DNA of 64,000 nt from Acidisphaera sp. L21 (GTDB taxonomy: Bacteria; Pseudomonadota; Alphaproteobacteria; Acetobacterales; Acetobacteraceae). Below are positions 27,490 through 40,285 of this stretch, piece after piece. The translations under genes were made by a program, and so were the position numbers. Positions within the stretch are counted from its first letter, which is position 1; each line of letters starts with the position of its first letter. The DNA lies in NCBI RefSeq assembly GCF_009765685.1, contig NZ_LMUY01000103.1, positions 35,955 to 99,954 of the forward strand, in the 5' to 3' direction. The notes below the pieces were generated by a model that was not told the origin of the DNA, ran no database searches, and saw nothing but the letters and a program-made list of their open reading frames with translations.

Positions 27490-27606
27490 CAGCGGACCGA
27501 AGGGCTGGACAGAATGGGAACTCCGGGCCGGTGACGTGTTAGAAGGAGTCTCGACGGCGGTCGCAGCCATCGCCATCTAGAATGCCGACCGCAGAGGGAG
27601 TGCCGG

Positions 27607-29850
<2,244 letters not shown>

Positions 29851-29882
29851 CATCCACCCCTGCCCACACGAAAGACCGCGAC

Positions 29883-30959
29883 ATGGACACGCTGCCCCCG
29901 GCCACCGCCGGGTCCACCCGCCCACAGCAATTCGCGATGGGCGCCCTCGGCCTGGCCCTGGTTTGCCTGGGTGTCTACACGCTCTGGAACTTTATCAGCG
30001 CCTTGGTGTGGGCCGGGATCTTCGCCATCGCGTTATGGCCGCTCTATCACCGGGCCATCACGCGCTTCGGCACGGGGCACCACAACATCCTGCTCCCGGC
30101 CGTATTCACCCTGGCCGTGGCGCTGGTGTTTATCGTGCCCCTTGGTGTCATCGGAGTGCAATTGGCGCACGAGACGCACAACGCCACCGAATGGCTGCGC
30201 CATACCCAGGAAAACGGCATCCCAGAGCCTGAATTCCTCCACCACCTGCCATTCTTCCAAGCCCAGGTGGATAGCTGGTGGCAGGCGAACCTCACCGACC
30301 CCGGCAGCGCCCGCGAACTGGTGCAGCGCACCACACGCGGCCATGTGTCCGACGTCAGCCGGATGGTCGGCACCCAGATTGCCCGGCGGCTCACCCTGTT
30401 CATCTTCACGCTGCTGACCCTGTTCTTCCTGTTCAAGGAAGGCCGCGTCGTCACCGACCAACTTCGCATCGCCAGCAACCGCGCCTTCGGTCCCAATGGC
30501 GAGCGCATCGGCCGCCAGATCATCGCCTCCGTACACGGCACTGTCGACGGGCTGGTGCTGGTAGGCCTTGGCGAGGGTTTGATTCTCGGCGTCATCTACG
30601 CCATCGCGGGCGTGCCGCACCCCACCATCTTCGGCGCATTGACAGCGGTCGCCGCGATGATCCCGTTCGCCGCACCCGTCATCTTCGTCGTCGCGGCGCT
30701 GTTCGTAATCGCCCAGGGCTCATTGGTCTGGGGCGTTACCATCATCGTCGCCGGGTTCGCAGTCACCTTCATCGCCGACCATTTCATCCGGCCAGTGCTC
30801 ATCGGCGGCGCGACGAAGCTACCCTTCATCTGGGTGCTGCTTGGCATCCTCGGCGGCGTGGAAGAATGGGGTCTGATCGGCCTGTTCCTCGGCCCGGCCA
30901 TCATGGCGGCACTGATCCTGCTCTGGCGGGAGTGGGCCTGCGGCCGTAGACCGATGTAA
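29883..30959 (+). CDS. AI-2E family transporter
   Basis: Polytopic inner-membrane protein of the AI-2E (UPF0118/PerM) family, 358 aa, with about eight hydrophobic segments. An N-terminal pair is followed by a soluble stretch (residues about 90-160), then a dense C-terminal membrane half with VLVGLGEGLILGVIYAIAGV and the conserved GATKLPFIWVLLGILGGVEE and GLIGLFLGPAIMA blocks. Members export autoinducer 2 or act as Na+/H+ antiporters. Which applies here is unknown. It starts 32 bp after uvrB and ends in a one-base overlap with the next gene (TAATG). Confidence 0.9.
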   Translation: MDTLPPATAGSTRPQQFAMGALGLALVCLGVYTLWNFISALVWAGIFAIALWPLYHRAITRFGTGHHNILLPAVFTLAVALVFIVPLGVIGVQLAHETHNATEWLRHTQENGIPEPEFLHHLPFFQAQVDSWWQANLTDPGSARELVQRTTRGHVSDVSRMVGTQIARRLTLFIFTLLTLFFLFKEGRVVTDQLRIASNRAFGPNGERIGRQIIASVHGTVDGLVLVGLGEGLILGVIYAIAGVPHPTIFGALTAVAAMIPFAAPVIFVVAALFVIAQGSLVWGVTIIVAGFAVTFIADHFIRPVLIGGATKLPFIWVLLGILGGVEEWGLIGLFLGPAIMAALILLWREWACGRRPM

Positions 30960-32296
30960 TGCGCCAAATCCACCTCAACGCGTTCGACATGGCCTGCGTC
31001 GGCCATATTCAGCAGGGGATGTGGACCCACCCGCGCGACCGCTCGGCGGAGTATGATACGCTCGGCGCCTGGACCCGGCTGGCACAAACGTTGGAACGCG
31101 GGCTGATCGACGGCCTATTCCTAGCCGATGTCCTGGGTGCCTACGATGTCTACGGCGGCACGCCCGACGCCGCCCTGCGTCATGCCGTGCAAGTGCCGCT
31201 ACTGGACCCGATGATGCTGGTGCCCGCCATGGCCGCCGTCACCCAGCATCTCGGCTTTGGCGTCACTGTGAACCTGGCCTACGAGCAGCCCTTTACCTTT
31301 GCCCGCCGCATGTCCACGCTGGACCAACTGACCGGCGGCCGCATCGGCTGGAACATCGTCACCGGGTATCTGGACAGCGCAGCCCGCGCCATGGGCTTCA
31401 CCAACCAGATGGCGCATGACGATCGCTACGATTTGGCCGACGAGTTTATGTACGCGGTCTACGCCCTGTGGGAACACAGCTGGGACGAAACCGCCGTGCA
31501 GCGCCAGCCTGGCCAATTCACCGACCCCGCGCAGGTCCGTCGCGTGGTGCACAATGGCGCGCAATACCGCTTCGACGCGATGGCCCTCGTTGCCCCTACG
31601 CCGCAACGCACACCCGTGCTCTACCAGGCCGGCAGCAGCGACCGCGGCCGCGTCTTCGCCGGTCAACATGCCGAATGCGTCTTCGTCAATGGCGGTAGCA
31701 AGATGGCGGTTGCCCGCCTAGTCGCCGACCTCCGCGCCCGCGCCGCCCCGCGCCCGATCCGAGTCTTTGTCGGCGCCACGCCCGTTCTCGCCCGCACCAC
31801 GGCGGAGGCGCAGGCGCTGCTGGCCGAATACCGCGCGCACAGCAGCACCGAGGGTGCGCTCGCCCATGCCGCCGCCTCGCTCGGCATCGACTTCGCCCGC
31901 TACGATTGGGACCAGCCGGTCGATGCCTCCCCCACCGAAGCCATCCGCTCCAACGTCGAATCGATGACCCGGCAACTCGGTGCCGGTTGGACCAAGCGCA
32001 TGCTGGCAGACCGCTTTATCCTCGGCAGCCGCCAGCCCCCTGTCGTCGGCAGCCCGGCCGAAGTCGCGGACGAACTGCAGGCCTGGGTCGCCGAGGCCGA
32101 CGTCGACGGCTTTAACCTATCCCGCACCGTGGCACCCGAGTGCTGGGAAGCGGTCGTCGACCTCCTGGTGCCGGAACTGCAGAACCGCGGCGTCTACAAA
32201 ACCGCCTACGCCCCGGGCACCTACCGTGAGAAACTCTTTGCCGCCGGGCCGAGGCTCGCACCGCCGCACCCGGCGGCACTGGCCCGCGCCAGCTAG
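30959..32296 (+). CDS. LLM class flavin-dependent monooxygenase (NtaA/SnaA/DszA type)
   Basis: FMNH2-dependent bacterial-luciferase-like monooxygenase (445 aa), NtaA/SnaA/SoxA(DszA) branch, oxidising amines, sulphur compounds or aminocarboxylates. Typical blocks are [19 protein letters not shown] at the N-terminus, [41 protein letters not shown], and the later [20 protein letters not shown]. It needs a flavin reductase that is not seen nearby. The start overlaps the AI-2E stop. The stop overlaps the convergent chemoreceptor stop in a shared CTAG. Confidence 0.93.
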   Translation: MRQIHLNAFDMACVGHIQQGMWTHPRDRSAEYDTLGAWTRLAQTLERGLIDGLFLADVLGAYDVYGGTPDAALRHAVQVPLLDPMMLVPAMAAVTQHLGFGVTVNLAYEQPFTFARRMSTLDQLTGGRIGWNIVTGYLDSAARAMGFTNQMAHDDRYDLADEFMYAVYALWEHSWDETAVQRQPGQFTDPAQVRRVVHNGAQYRFDAMALVAPTPQRTPVLYQAGSSDRGRVFAGQHAECVFVNGGSKMAVARLVADLRARAAPRPIRVFVGATPVLARTTAEAQALLAEYRAHSSTEGALAHAAASLGIDFARYDWDQPVDASPTEAIRSNVESMTRQLGAGWTKRMLADRFILGSRQPPVVGSPAEVADELQAWVAEADVDGFNLSRTVAPECWEAVVDLLVPELQNRGVYKTAYAPGTYREKLFAAGPRLAPPHPAALARAS

Positions 32297-34155
32297 GCAG
32301 CGCGCCGCCCCACCCGGGGCCGGGCCGCCGCACGGCTCGCATCGGCAGGTGCAGCATCCTCGGCATCGTCGATCTGGAACCGCGCTGTCAGGCTAGCCAG
32401 TTCCATGGTCTCATGCGCCAGCGAGTGGCTGGCCGCCGTTGTCTCTTCCACCATTGCAGCGTTCTGCTGGGTCACCTGGTCCATCTGATTGATGGCCGAG
32501 TTCACTTCGTGCAACGCCGTCGCCTGCTCCTGCGCCGAAGCCGCAATGTCGGACACGGCAGTGCTGATCTCGGTGACATGCGTCACGATCCGGTCGAGTG
32601 CCTGACCCGTCTGTCCTACCAGTTTCACACCCGCGCCAACCTGTTGAGCGGAGGTGGAGATGATCGCCTTGATCTCCTTCGCCGCCTGGGCAGAACGCTG
32701 CGCCAGCGCGCGCACTTCGCTTGCCACCACCGCGAACCCTCGGCCCGCATCGCCAGCCCGCGCTGCTTCAACGCCAGCATTCAACGCCAGAAGATTGGTC
32801 TGGAACGCGATCTCGTCGATCACGCCGATGATCTGGCTGATCTGCTGCGATGACTGCTCGATGCTACCCATGGCGCCCACGGCCTGGCGCACGACCTCGC
32901 CAGATTGCTCGGCATCGGTGCGCGTTCGCGCAACGACGTCCCGGGCCGCATTCGCCCCCTCGGCGGTCTTGCGCACGGTCGCGGTAATCTCGTCCAACGC
33001 TGCGGCAGTCTCCTCCAGGCTGGCAGCCTGCTGTTCCGTCCGTCGGCTCAAATCGTCGGAGGCCTGGGCGATCTCGCCAGCACCTGCCTTGATCGTCGCA
33101 GTACTGGACATCAACTGCCGCACCGTCTCGCTCAGCTGCAGAACGGCGGCATTGAAGTCTTTGCGCAACTGCTCGTAGCCCGGCGCGAACTCGTCTTCTA
33201 GACGGAACGTCAGGTCACCCTGAGCCAGATGAGACAGGCCGCCGGTCAATCCATTGACCACTGCCGCCTGCTCCGCATTCGCCTTGCGCTGCTTGGCGTC
33301 CTCCGCTTCCCGCGTCAGTTCGACCTGGCGCCGGGCTTCGGTGGCCTCGACCTCCATCTGCACCTTGGCGATTGCGGCGTCTTTGAACACCTGCACCGCG
33401 TCAGCCATGTCGCCGACTTCGTCCTTGCGGCCGATCGCCGGGACGGTGATGTCCATATCGCCATCCGCCAGCCGCTTCATGGCGCTGGTCATCGCGACGA
33501 CTGGCCGGCCGATTGCCCGGCTCAGGACCCAACCTGCCGCGACCGACAGCAGCAGGCTTCCCGCGGCGCCCGCCAGCAGGATGACGCGCAATACCGTCAT
33601 GCTATGGCTCTGCGCAGCGTCCTCGTCATCGGACCAAGTGCGAAGCTTGGCAATAATAGCGTTCAAATCTGCAAATACCGCCGGGCTACGGATACCAACG
33701 CCGGCGCCATCATTGGTGAAATCACGCATCTCCTGCAATTGGCTCGCATCCGACATCCGCGCCAATTGCAACGAGCCGAACGTGTCCCACCAGCTCTGCG
33801 TCAACTTGCGGGACGAGGCAATTGCTGCTGCCAAGTCTGGCCGGGCGGGCGCCGTCAACGCCGTCGCGCGGTCCATCGCCGCGCCAAGATCGTGCCATGC
33901 GGAGACCAGTTCGTCCCGATACGACGCTTTGCCGGCAACCGCGAAGGTGGATATGGCGCGGCCTGCAACATTAAAATCGGTGGCGGCTTCCTGCATCGCC
34001 GCCAAGGCGTCGCTCGAATCGCTGTTTCGTTGTGCGATCGACTGTAGATTATCCAGGTTCATCCAGGACATGCTGTTGGCGCCGATGATCGTGCAAACCA
34101 CAACCGCAAACCCCAGCACCAGCTTGCGCGAAATTCTTAAATTAGTCAGCCACAT
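32293..34155 (-). CDS. methyl-accepting chemotaxis protein
   Basis: Transmembrane chemoreceptor (620 aa). TM1 is at about residues 11-28 ([19 protein letters not shown]), then a periplasmic sensor of about 160 residues, and TM2 in [25 protein letters not shown] domain carries the [19 protein letters not shown] block and a second HAMP-like segment has [11 protein letters not shown]. The signalling hairpin tip contains [20 protein letters not shown] and [18 protein letters not shown]. No C-terminal CheR-tether pentapeptide is present. The ATG at 34155 has a GGAG seven bases upstream; the open frame also allows a GTG at 34170. The ligand is unknown. Confidence 0.96.
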   Translation of the reverse strand: MWLTNLRISRKLVLGFAVVVCTIIGANSMSWMNLDNLQSIAQRNSDSSDALAAMQEAATDFNVAGRAISTFAVAGKASYRDELVSAWHDLGAAMDRATALTAPARPDLAAAIASSRKLTQSWWDTFGSLQLARMSDASQLQEMRDFTNDGAGVGIRSPAVFADLNAIIAKLRTWSDDEDAAQSHSMTVLRVILLAGAAGSLLLSVAAGWVLSRAIGRPVVAMTSAMKRLADGDMDITVPAIGRKDEVGDMADAVQVFKDAAIAKVQMEVEATEARRQVELTREAEDAKQRKANAEQAAVVNGLTGGLSHLAQGDLTFRLEDEFAPGYEQLRKDFNAAVLQLSETVRQLMSSTATIKAGAGEIAQASDDLSRRTEQQAASLEETAAALDEITATVRKTAEGANAARDVVARTRTDAEQSGEVVRQAVGAMGSIEQSSQQISQIIGVIDEIAFQTNLLALNAGVEAARAGDAGRGFAVVASEVRALAQRSAQAAKEIKAIISTSAQQVGAGVKLVGQTGQALDRIVTHVTEISTAVSDIAASAQEQATALHEVNSAINQMDQVTQQNAAMVEETTAASHSLAHETMELASLTARFQIDDAEDAAPADASRAAARPRVGRRAA

Positions 34156-34251
34156 TACCATCTCCGTCACACGCCAGTCGTCGTTGTGGCCGAAGCAATG
34201 CGACAGATTGGTGAACGGGAGATTTAGAGGGTAAATTTCCCGCCAGAAAAG

Positions 34252-34728
34252 TTAACCAGTCGTTGAACCGGCGAGATCGAGCTTCATCCCTACGTGGCTC
34301 GCCTTGAACCCAAGCGATACATAGAAGCGCTGGGCATCGATCCGCGCCGTGTTCGTGGTCAGTTGCAGCAGACCGCATCCTTTCGCCCGGCACGCCTCGA
34401 TCACCCAAAGCATCATCGATCGGCCGATCCCGGCACCGCGCAAATCACTTGCCACCCGAACCGATTCCACCTGGCCCCGCCATGTCCCACGCATTGACAG
34501 CCCCGACAGAAACGTCAGTTGCAGACAGCCGACGACACGGCCTGCGAGATCGGCGACCACCAGATCGTCATTGGGATTGGCCAAAATCCGCTCGAACGCC
34601 ACCAGGTAGGCGGCGTCCAGCGTATCAGCATTCGTCTCCCGCGTTTGCCCCAGCACATCGTCGGCAAGCAAGGCAACGATCGCCGGCAGATCGCCCCGTG
34701 TGGCGGAGCGGAATATCACATCGGCCAT
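34252..34728 (-). CDS. GNAT family N-acetyltransferase
   Basis: GCN5-related acetyltransferase (158 aa) that transfers acetyl from acetyl-CoA to an amine. The acetyl-CoA pyrophosphate loop is in VASDLRGAGIGRSMMLWVIE, after the beta-4 strand RGQVESVRV, and the C-terminal strand pair QRFYVSLGFKASHVGMKL is typical. It starts at MADVIFRSAT (34728), inside the end of the upstream metallo-hydrolase gene (13-base overlap), and is the third gene of an MFS/MBL/GNAT operon. The substrate is unknown. Confidence 0.9.
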   Translation of the reverse strand: MADVIFRSATRGDLPAIVALLADDVLGQTRETNADTLDAAYLVAFERILANPNDDLVVADLAGRVVGCLQLTFLSGLSMRGTWRGQVESVRVASDLRGAGIGRSMMLWVIEACRAKGCGLLQLTTNTARIDAQRFYVSLGFKASHVGMKLDLAGSTTG

Positions 34729-35675
34729 AGAGTCGGCTCCGTTGGTGCCCACGCCCAGCCAGGCGGCGGCGGTGTATACGGCGACCCGGCTACGAGCCGC
34801 CCGCCCTGCCATCGCGCCGCGCCCGAGCGCAACATCTCCGCCATCAGCGGCCCTACGAGATCGGCCGGGTCAACGCAGAACGGCATCGCGGCGTAAGCCA
34901 CGAACCACGGGCTGCGCAAGAGCAACGGCGTGATTTCCGCCTCATCCAGCCCGTTCTCAACCATGAGTGCATAGGCGAAAACTCGCTTGGCGCCGTGCCA
35001 GGCCATCCGTTCCGGCGCACTCCGCCAGCCCGCCAACCGGCGCGCCGCCACTGCGAGGGCAGCCGCCGGGTCCGTCGTCGGCGGGCCATGGCCGGACAAG
35101 GCGCAGCCTATGCGCAGTTCTGCCAGCCGCCGCATCGTCGCCTCCGCCGCATCCAGCATGTCCGGCCGGGTCGCATCCACCCAACCCAGATCGTTACTAT
35201 GCACTGCATCACCGGTCACGAGCAGCCCGAGCGCCGGGGCATGCAGGCTCAAATGGCCGGCGGTATGCCCTGGCGTTTCCACCACCATCCAGTGTGCCAA
35301 TCCGGTATCGACGACATCGCCAGGCTCCATGGCCCAATCCACCCGATACGGCTCGACCGGCTGGTGCAGATACCGGGCGCGGCAGGCCTCCGCATCGCGC
35401 GCATTCACCAGCGCCGCCTCCGCCCAGTGGGTGGCAATCGGAATGCTGAATTGCCCAGACAGAACGTGATTGGCGCCAGCATGGTCGCAATCGAAATGCG
35501 TGTTCACCAGCAACGACAGATGCTCGGCCGGTACCCCCTGCGCTTGCAACCAAGCCAGCAGCGCCGGCACGTCGGCGCCAAATCCACCATCCACCAGCAC
35601 CGGTCGCTCTCCACGCAACAGCACCGCGTTGGCGCTGGGGAATGGCCGCTGGAAGAAGGCAACCGCGTCGTTCAC
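34716..35675 (-). CDS. MBL fold metallo-hydrolase
   Basis: Metallo-beta-lactamase-fold hydrolase (319 aa). The first metal motif reads HFDCDH (in LLVNTHFDCDHAGAN), with Asp in place of the middle His of the common HxHxDH. Later ligands are in VETPGHTAGHLSLH, LLVTGDAVH and LSGHGPP. The start is a GTG at 35675 overlapping the MFS stop (GTGA). The long open frame above it is a shadow of the MFS gene. A C-terminal region of about 100 residues follows the fold. It could be a lactonase, thioesterase or glyoxalase-type enzyme acting on what the transporter imports. Confidence 0.88.
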   Translation of the reverse strand: MNDAVAFFQRPFPSANAVLLRGERPVLVDGGFGADVPALLAWLQAQGVPAEHLSLLVNTHFDCDHAGANHVLSGQFSIPIATHWAEAALVNARDAEACRARYLHQPVEPYRVDWAMEPGDVVDTGLAHWMVVETPGHTAGHLSLHAPALGLLVTGDAVHSNDLGWVDATRPDMLDAAEATMRRLAELRIGCALSGHGPPTTDPAAALAVAARRLAGWRSAPERMAWHGAKRVFAYALMVENGLDEAEITPLLLRSPWFVAYAAMPFCVDPADLVGPLMAEMLRSGAARWQGGRLVAGSPYTPPPPGWAWAPTEPTLWPM

Positions 35676-37093
35676 GCCGACAGCGGCTCCGCAATGTCTT
35701 CCAGCGACTTGCCCTCCGCATCGATGCCCAACCACAACTCCATCCCAGCCCCCGCCAGCATCAGCAGCCCAGCAACACAATATCCGGCAGAGAGCGCCCA
35801 AGCAGACCCAGCCGCGATCAGCTTGCCAAATAGCCACGGGGCCGCCGCCCCGCCGATCAGCGTACCCAGCGCATAGAATACCGCGATCGCTAGAGCCCGT
35901 GTTTCCAACGGAAAGATTTCACTGGCCGTCAAATAGGCGGACGACGCGGCTGCCGAGGCGAAGAAAAACACGCCAACCCAGCACAAGGTCTGCGTGGTCG
36001 CCGTCAACAGCCCCATGCCAAACAACACGGCCACCACCATCAGCAGCACGCCCGAGATAGCGTAGGTACCGGCTATCATCTTTTTGCGCCCGACCGTGTC
36101 GAATAAATGCCCCAGCGCGAACGGCCCGACCAGATTGCCCAGGCAGAGCGGCAGAATATACAGCCCGATATGGGCGTCCGGCACGCCCTCGTAATGCTGC
36201 AGCACCAAGCCGTAGGTGAAAAACACCGCATTGAACAGAAACGCCTGCGCCACCATCAGCACCAGCGCCAAGCAGGACCGGCCACGATGCTTGCCCAACA
36301 TTGCCGAGAATACCGGCACGAAGCCGAACACCTTCCGCGGATGCACCGTCAACACACCCTCTGCTTTTGGAAGCGCCCCGCCGCCGCTATGGCTCACCCG
36401 CTGCTCGATCTCGTCGATCGTGCGCTTGCCCTCAGCCTCCTTGCCATGCGTCACCAGCCAACGCGGGCTTTCCGGCACCCAATGCCGCAGGAACAGGATG
36501 CTGATCCCCAACACGCCGCCAATCCCGAACCCTAGCCGCCAGCCCCAATCCAACGGCACGAACTGCCCCGACAGCAGTGGGATGGACGCCGCCGCACCTG
36601 CTGCCGCTCCCGCCCAATAACTGCCATTGACCATCAGATCGATGCGGCCGCGCAGTCGCGCCGGCATCAGTTCATCGATGGCCGAGTTGATCGCGGCATA
36701 CTCTCCGCCGATGCCCAGCCCGGTGATGAACCGGAACGCCGCGAAACTCCAGAAATCCCAGGCAAACGCCGACAGCAGCACGCCCAGCACGTAGATCCCG
36801 AGCGTGACGTTGAAAATCACCTTCCGCCCCAGCCGATCCGTTAACCAGCCGAAGAACAACGCCCCCACCACCGCGCCCATCACGTAAATCGATGCAACGC
36901 TACCAATATCCTGTGGCGTCAGCCCCAACGTGCGCTTGTCCTGCAGCACCGGGCCAAGTGAGCCGACGATCGTCACCTCCAACCCGTCCAGGATCCAGGT
37001 CACGCCGAGCCCGATCACCACTAGAAGGTGAAACCGGCTCCACGGTAGGCGGTCGAGCCGCGCTGGAATATCGGTCTGAATAGCGCCGCTCAA
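35672..37093 (-). CDS. MFS transporter (metabolite:H+ symporter type)
   Basis: Twelve-helix major facilitator transporter (about 473 aa) of the sugar/aromatic-acid symporter type. Conserved loop motifs are GWLTDRLGRKVIFN between helices 2 and 3, FRFITGLGIGGEYAAINSAI in helix 4, WVPESPRWLVTHGKEAE at the middle loop, and GHLFDTVGRKKM in the second half. I place the start at a TTG (37093) preceded by a GGGGGA, because no ATG or GTG lies between it and helix 1. The open frame to 37216 has no family likeness. It is the first gene of an operon with the MBL and GNAT genes. Confidence 0.87.
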   Translation of the reverse strand: MSGAIQTDIPARLDRLPWSRFHLLVVIGLGVTWILDGLEVTIVGSLGPVLQDKRTLGLTPQDIGSVASIYVMGAVVGALFFGWLTDRLGRKVIFNVTLGIYVLGVLLSAFAWDFWSFAAFRFITGLGIGGEYAAINSAIDELMPARLRGRIDLMVNGSYWAGAAAGAAASIPLLSGQFVPLDWGWRLGFGIGGVLGISILFLRHWVPESPRWLVTHGKEAEGKRTIDEIEQRVSHSGGGALPKAEGVLTVHPRKVFGFVPVFSAMLGKHRGRSCLALVLMVAQAFLFNAVFFTYGLVLQHYEGVPDAHIGLYILPLCLGNLVGPFALGHLFDTVGRKKMIAGTYAISGVLLMVVAVLFGMGLLTATTQTLCWVGVFFFASAAASSAYLTASEIFPLETRALAIAVFYALGTLIGGAAAPWLFGKLIAAGSAWALSAGYCVAGLLMLAGAGMELWLGIDAEGKSLEDIAEPLSA

Positions 37094-37194
37094 TGCTGCA
37101 TCCCCCGTTCGGTCGCAGGTGGGAACAATCCCGCGTCCGGATGGTTGCCGCCCGCCTTTAACCCCCTTCCGCCCGCTTCCTCTATATTCCCCAT

Positions 37195-38966
37195 ATGTTC
37201 CCCTCCGGCCCCACATCGTCGCCCTGGACGCTCCTGACCGACTGGCGGCTCCCCCGCCTGCGCCGCCGTATCGACGCCGTGTTGCTGATGCCGCGGGCGA
37301 TCGTCGCCTGCACGGTGCGCCAGGGCCGCCGGCACAGCGCGCAGGACCGCATCGCCGCCGAGGACGCCGCGTTGGACCTGCACGATTTCCACGCCGGCAG
37401 CCGCGCCCATCCAGTCATTCCCTTGCTCGTTACCATGGACGCCACCCGCAACAGCGCCAACCGCCCCCTGATGCTGCCCGGCGTCACCCCGGTCATGGAG
37501 GCGAGCGCCGCCACCCTCTCCCCCGTCCTGCAGGACATCGCCGACGCCACGCCATTCGGCCCGCCACTGCACCGGCCGAGTGGCAGAACGCGCCTTACCG
37601 TCCCGTTCCCTCGCTGATCGAGGCGGCGCGCATGCTCTACGCCCGGCATGGCGTCGCCGACATCGCCAACACGCATGCCTCGGCGCAAAACCTCACAGCC
37701 ACCCGAACCGCCATTGCCGACGCGTTCCAACAGGCAGCGTCCATCCGCCGACCAACGATAATCTTCGTCACCGGGATCCCCGGCGCCGGCAAAACCCTGT
37801 GCGGTCTGGACACCGCCTTCGCCGGCCAGGCGGCCTTCCTCACCGGCAATCCCAGCCTCGTCCACGTCCTGCGCGAGGCACTGGCCCGCGATTCGGACCT
37901 ACAATTGCGCGCCGCCCGCCAGCGCATGGAGGGCGTCATTCAAGCCCTGCCCAGTTTTCGCGACCACTACGCCAAGGACGGGATACCACCAGAACGCGTC
38001 GTGGTGATCGACGAAGCCCAGCGCTGCTGGTCCAAAGCCCATGCGGCCGCGAAAACCGCCACCAGCGCCAATCCGCTGCGCGACAGCGAGCCCGCCCTCC
38101 TGCTGGACATCATGGCGCGGCGCGACGACGGCCCGGTGCTGCTCTGCCTCATCGGCACCGGCCAGGAAATCCACGATGGCGAAGGCGGCCTCGCCGAATG
38201 GGGCATCGCCCTACGAACCCGTCCCGCCTGGTATGTGCTCGCCGCCCCCTCCGCGACCGAGGCGCCGCTCCTCCGACACCGGCTCCCCGTTCTGTCGAAC
38301 GCAGCGACCGACCCTGCCTTCCACCTCGACGTGCCCGTGCGATCGTTGCGGAATGCCGCCGCGCCTGCCTGGGTCGATGCTGTCCTCGCCGGCGACACCG
38401 AAGCGGCACGTGCCATTGCCCGTGACGGCATTCCCTTCAGCGTCACCCGCGACCTCGCCACCGCCCGCGCCCGCCTCCGCCGTGCCTGCCGCGGTACACG
38501 GCGCGCCGGGTTGCTCTGTTCGTCCGGCGCTCGCCGCCTACGGGCCGAAGGCCTCGGTGCCACCCTCCCGCATGACGACCCTGCCGCCGTCGCCCGGTGG
38601 TTCCTCGACCGCTTCCCCGACATCCGTGCCTCCGACGCGCTGGAAGTCGCAGCCACGGAGTTCTTTGCCCAAGGTCTCGAACTCGACGCCGCCGGCCTGT
38701 GCTGGGATGGCGATCTGGTTCGCGAGGCCGCCAACTGGGCCTGTCGCGCCTTCCGCGGCACGACATGGACGCGCCCGCGAAATCCCGACAAACTCGCCAA
38801 CAAGCTGAATGCTTACCGCGTGCTGCTGACCCGGGCGCGCTACGAAACCGTCATCTGGGTGCCTCCGGGGGACAACGCCGACCCAACCCGCGACCCGGAC
38901 ACGCTGAACGACATCGCCGGCTATCTGCTGTCATGCGGCGCTCATCGCCTAGGATCTCCCCGGTGA
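37195..38966 (+). pseudogene. DUF2075 (Schlafen group 3-like) helicase, frameshifted
   Basis: Relative of DUF2075 DNA/RNA helicases that is split over two frames. The first frame (from ATG 37195) encodes the family nuclease-like N-terminal part, LPRLRRRIDAVLLMPRAIVA to AHPVIPLLVTMDAT, and then goes out of frame and stops at 37617. From about 37563 the -1 frame carries on with AEWQNAPYRPVPSLIEAARM, Walker A TGIPGAGKT, the VVVIDEAQRCW motif, and the C-terminal LNAYRVLLTRARYETVIW. The break lies between about 37560 and 37580 and equals one lost base. The N-terminus also looks about 50 residues shorter than usual. A TATATT lies at 37183-37188. A sequencing error is possible. Confidence 0.75.
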
Positions 38967-39826
38967 CCAAACACCTAGCGCTTCTGCTCGCTACTCTCCT
39001 GCCGCTCGCCCCCATCGCCCGCGCCGCCGATTTGAAGGTTGCGACCTGGAACCTGGAATGGCTCACCCCTCGTCCACTGGGCGACCTGGCGCTGCCGGAG
39101 GACGTCCGTCCCAAATCCGCCGCCGACCGCGCCCTGCTGCGCGGGTACGCCCAGAAGCTCGACGCCGACGTCATCGCCGTCGAGGAAGTGGATGGGCCGG
39201 CCATCGCCGCAACCATTTTCCCACCCGACCGCTACGCGCTTTATTTCACCCAGGACGACGTAGTGCAGCGCGTCGGCATCGCTGTCCGCCGCGGCATCCC
39301 GGTGCATCAAAACCCCGACCTCGCCGCCCTGGACGTAACGCCGAACGCCACCCACCGCCTCCGCAGCGGGGCGGACCTCACGGTGGATCTGCCATCCGGC
39401 CCGATCCGCCTGCTGGCGCTGCACCTGAAAACCGGTTGTAATCGCGACCAGTTGGATCGCAGCCGTCGTCCCCAGTGCGCCACGCTGCGCAGCCAAACCG
39501 CCGTGCTGCAGGGCTGGATCGCCCAGCGCCGGCGGGAGGGCATCCCCTTCGTCATCCTCGGCGACTTCAATCGCTGGATGGACCCGGCCGACCAGTTCCT
39601 GGCCGCTCTGCAGGAAACCGCCCCACTCGCCCGCGCAACCGAGGGCCATGACAGCCCGTGCTGGGGTGGTGAACGCTTCATCGACCACATCCTGGCGGGG
39701 GGCGCCGCCCGCGCTTGGATGGACCCGGCCTCGCTTCGCGTTCTCGTCTACCGCGAAGCCCCCGACCAAAAGGAACACCTCTCCGACCACTGCCCGGTTT
39801 CCGTGCGCTTCCATCTTCCCGGCTGA
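38963..39826 (+). CDS. endonuclease/exonuclease/phosphatase family protein, secreted
   Basis: Exported protein of the EEP (DNase I-like) fold, 287 aa. The signal peptide is VTKHLALLLATLLPLAPIARA. The active-site blocks are VATWNLEWL (metal Asn), AVEEVDG (Glu), LHLKTGC, VILGDFNRW (Asp/Asn) and EHLSDHCPVSVRF (Asp/His). The GTG start at 38963 overlaps the helicase stop (GTGA), with AGGA upstream. An ATG at 38933 is in frame but would spoil the signal peptide. It may be a periplasmic nuclease or a phosphodiesterase. Four cysteines (for example TGCN and SPCWG) suggest disulphides. Confidence 0.88.
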   Translation: MTKHLALLLATLLPLAPIARAADLKVATWNLEWLTPRPLGDLALPEDVRPKSAADRALLRGYAQKLDADVIAVEEVDGPAIAATIFPPDRYALYFTQDDVVQRVGIAVRRGIPVHQNPDLAALDVTPNATHRLRSGADLTVDLPSGPIRLLALHLKTGCNRDQLDRSRRPQCATLRSQTAVLQGWIAQRRREGIPFVILGDFNRWMDPADQFLAALQETAPLARATEGHDSPCWGGERFIDHILAGGAARAWMDPASLRVLVYREAPDQKEHLSDHCPVSVRFHLPG

Positions 39827-39868
39827 TCGGGCTAAAACCCTGTCCGATCCACGAACGGGAGCAATCGC

Positions 39869-40285
39869 ATGCCAGAATATACCGCCCATGCCACTACGGT
39901 CGCCGGCCGAAACGGCCATGTGGAGAGCAGCGACGGCGTTCTGAAGCTTGACCTGACACTCCCCAAGGAGATCGGCGGCCCTGGCAAGCCGAATGCAACC
40001 AATCCTGAGCAGCTTTTCGCCGCTGGCTACTCCGCCTGCTTCGGCGGTGCCGTCAGTGCCGTGGCCGCAGCCGAAAAGGTGAAGACCGGCGCCGTCAGCG
40101 TCACCGCAGACGTCACCCTGCATGTCGATCCAGGCCCGAACTTCTACATTTCCGTGAAGTTGGGTGTGAAGATCGACGACGTGGACCACGAGACGGCCGA
40201 ACGCCTGGTGCACAAGGCGCACGAGGTTTGCCCCTACAGCAAGGCCACGCGCAACAACGTTAAAGTGGAATTGACCGTCCTATGA
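39869..40285 (+). CDS. ohr: organic hydroperoxide resistance protein Ohr
   Basis: Thiol peroxidase of the Ohr/OsmC family (138 aa) that reduces organic and fatty-acid hydroperoxides. Both catalytic cysteines are present, in AAGYSACFGGAV (peroxidatic) and EVCPYSKATRNN (resolving). The Arg/Glu pocket residues fall in the expected N-terminal region. The N-terminus YTAHATTVAGRNGHVESSDG is typical of Ohr rather than OsmC. The thiol-sensing repressor OhrR is not encoded next to it. It is coupled by ATGA to the following SDR. Confidence 0.95.
   Translation: MPEYTAHATTVAGRNGHVESSDGVLKLDLTLPKEIGGPGKPNATNPEQLFAAGYSACFGGAVSAVAAAEKVKTGAVSVTADVTLHVDPGPNFYISVKLGVKIDDVDHETAERLVHKAHEVCPYSKATRNNVKVELTVL

Noticed and set aside
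27490-27606. LexA box upstream of uvrB
   Set aside because: Single GAAC-like words are present but no GTTC-N7-GTTC or palindromic pair.
37195-39826. DUF2075 helicase plus EEP nuclease as a two-gene defence system
   Set aside because: The helicase is frameshifted and the nuclease-fold protein has a signal peptide, so they would act in different compartments.
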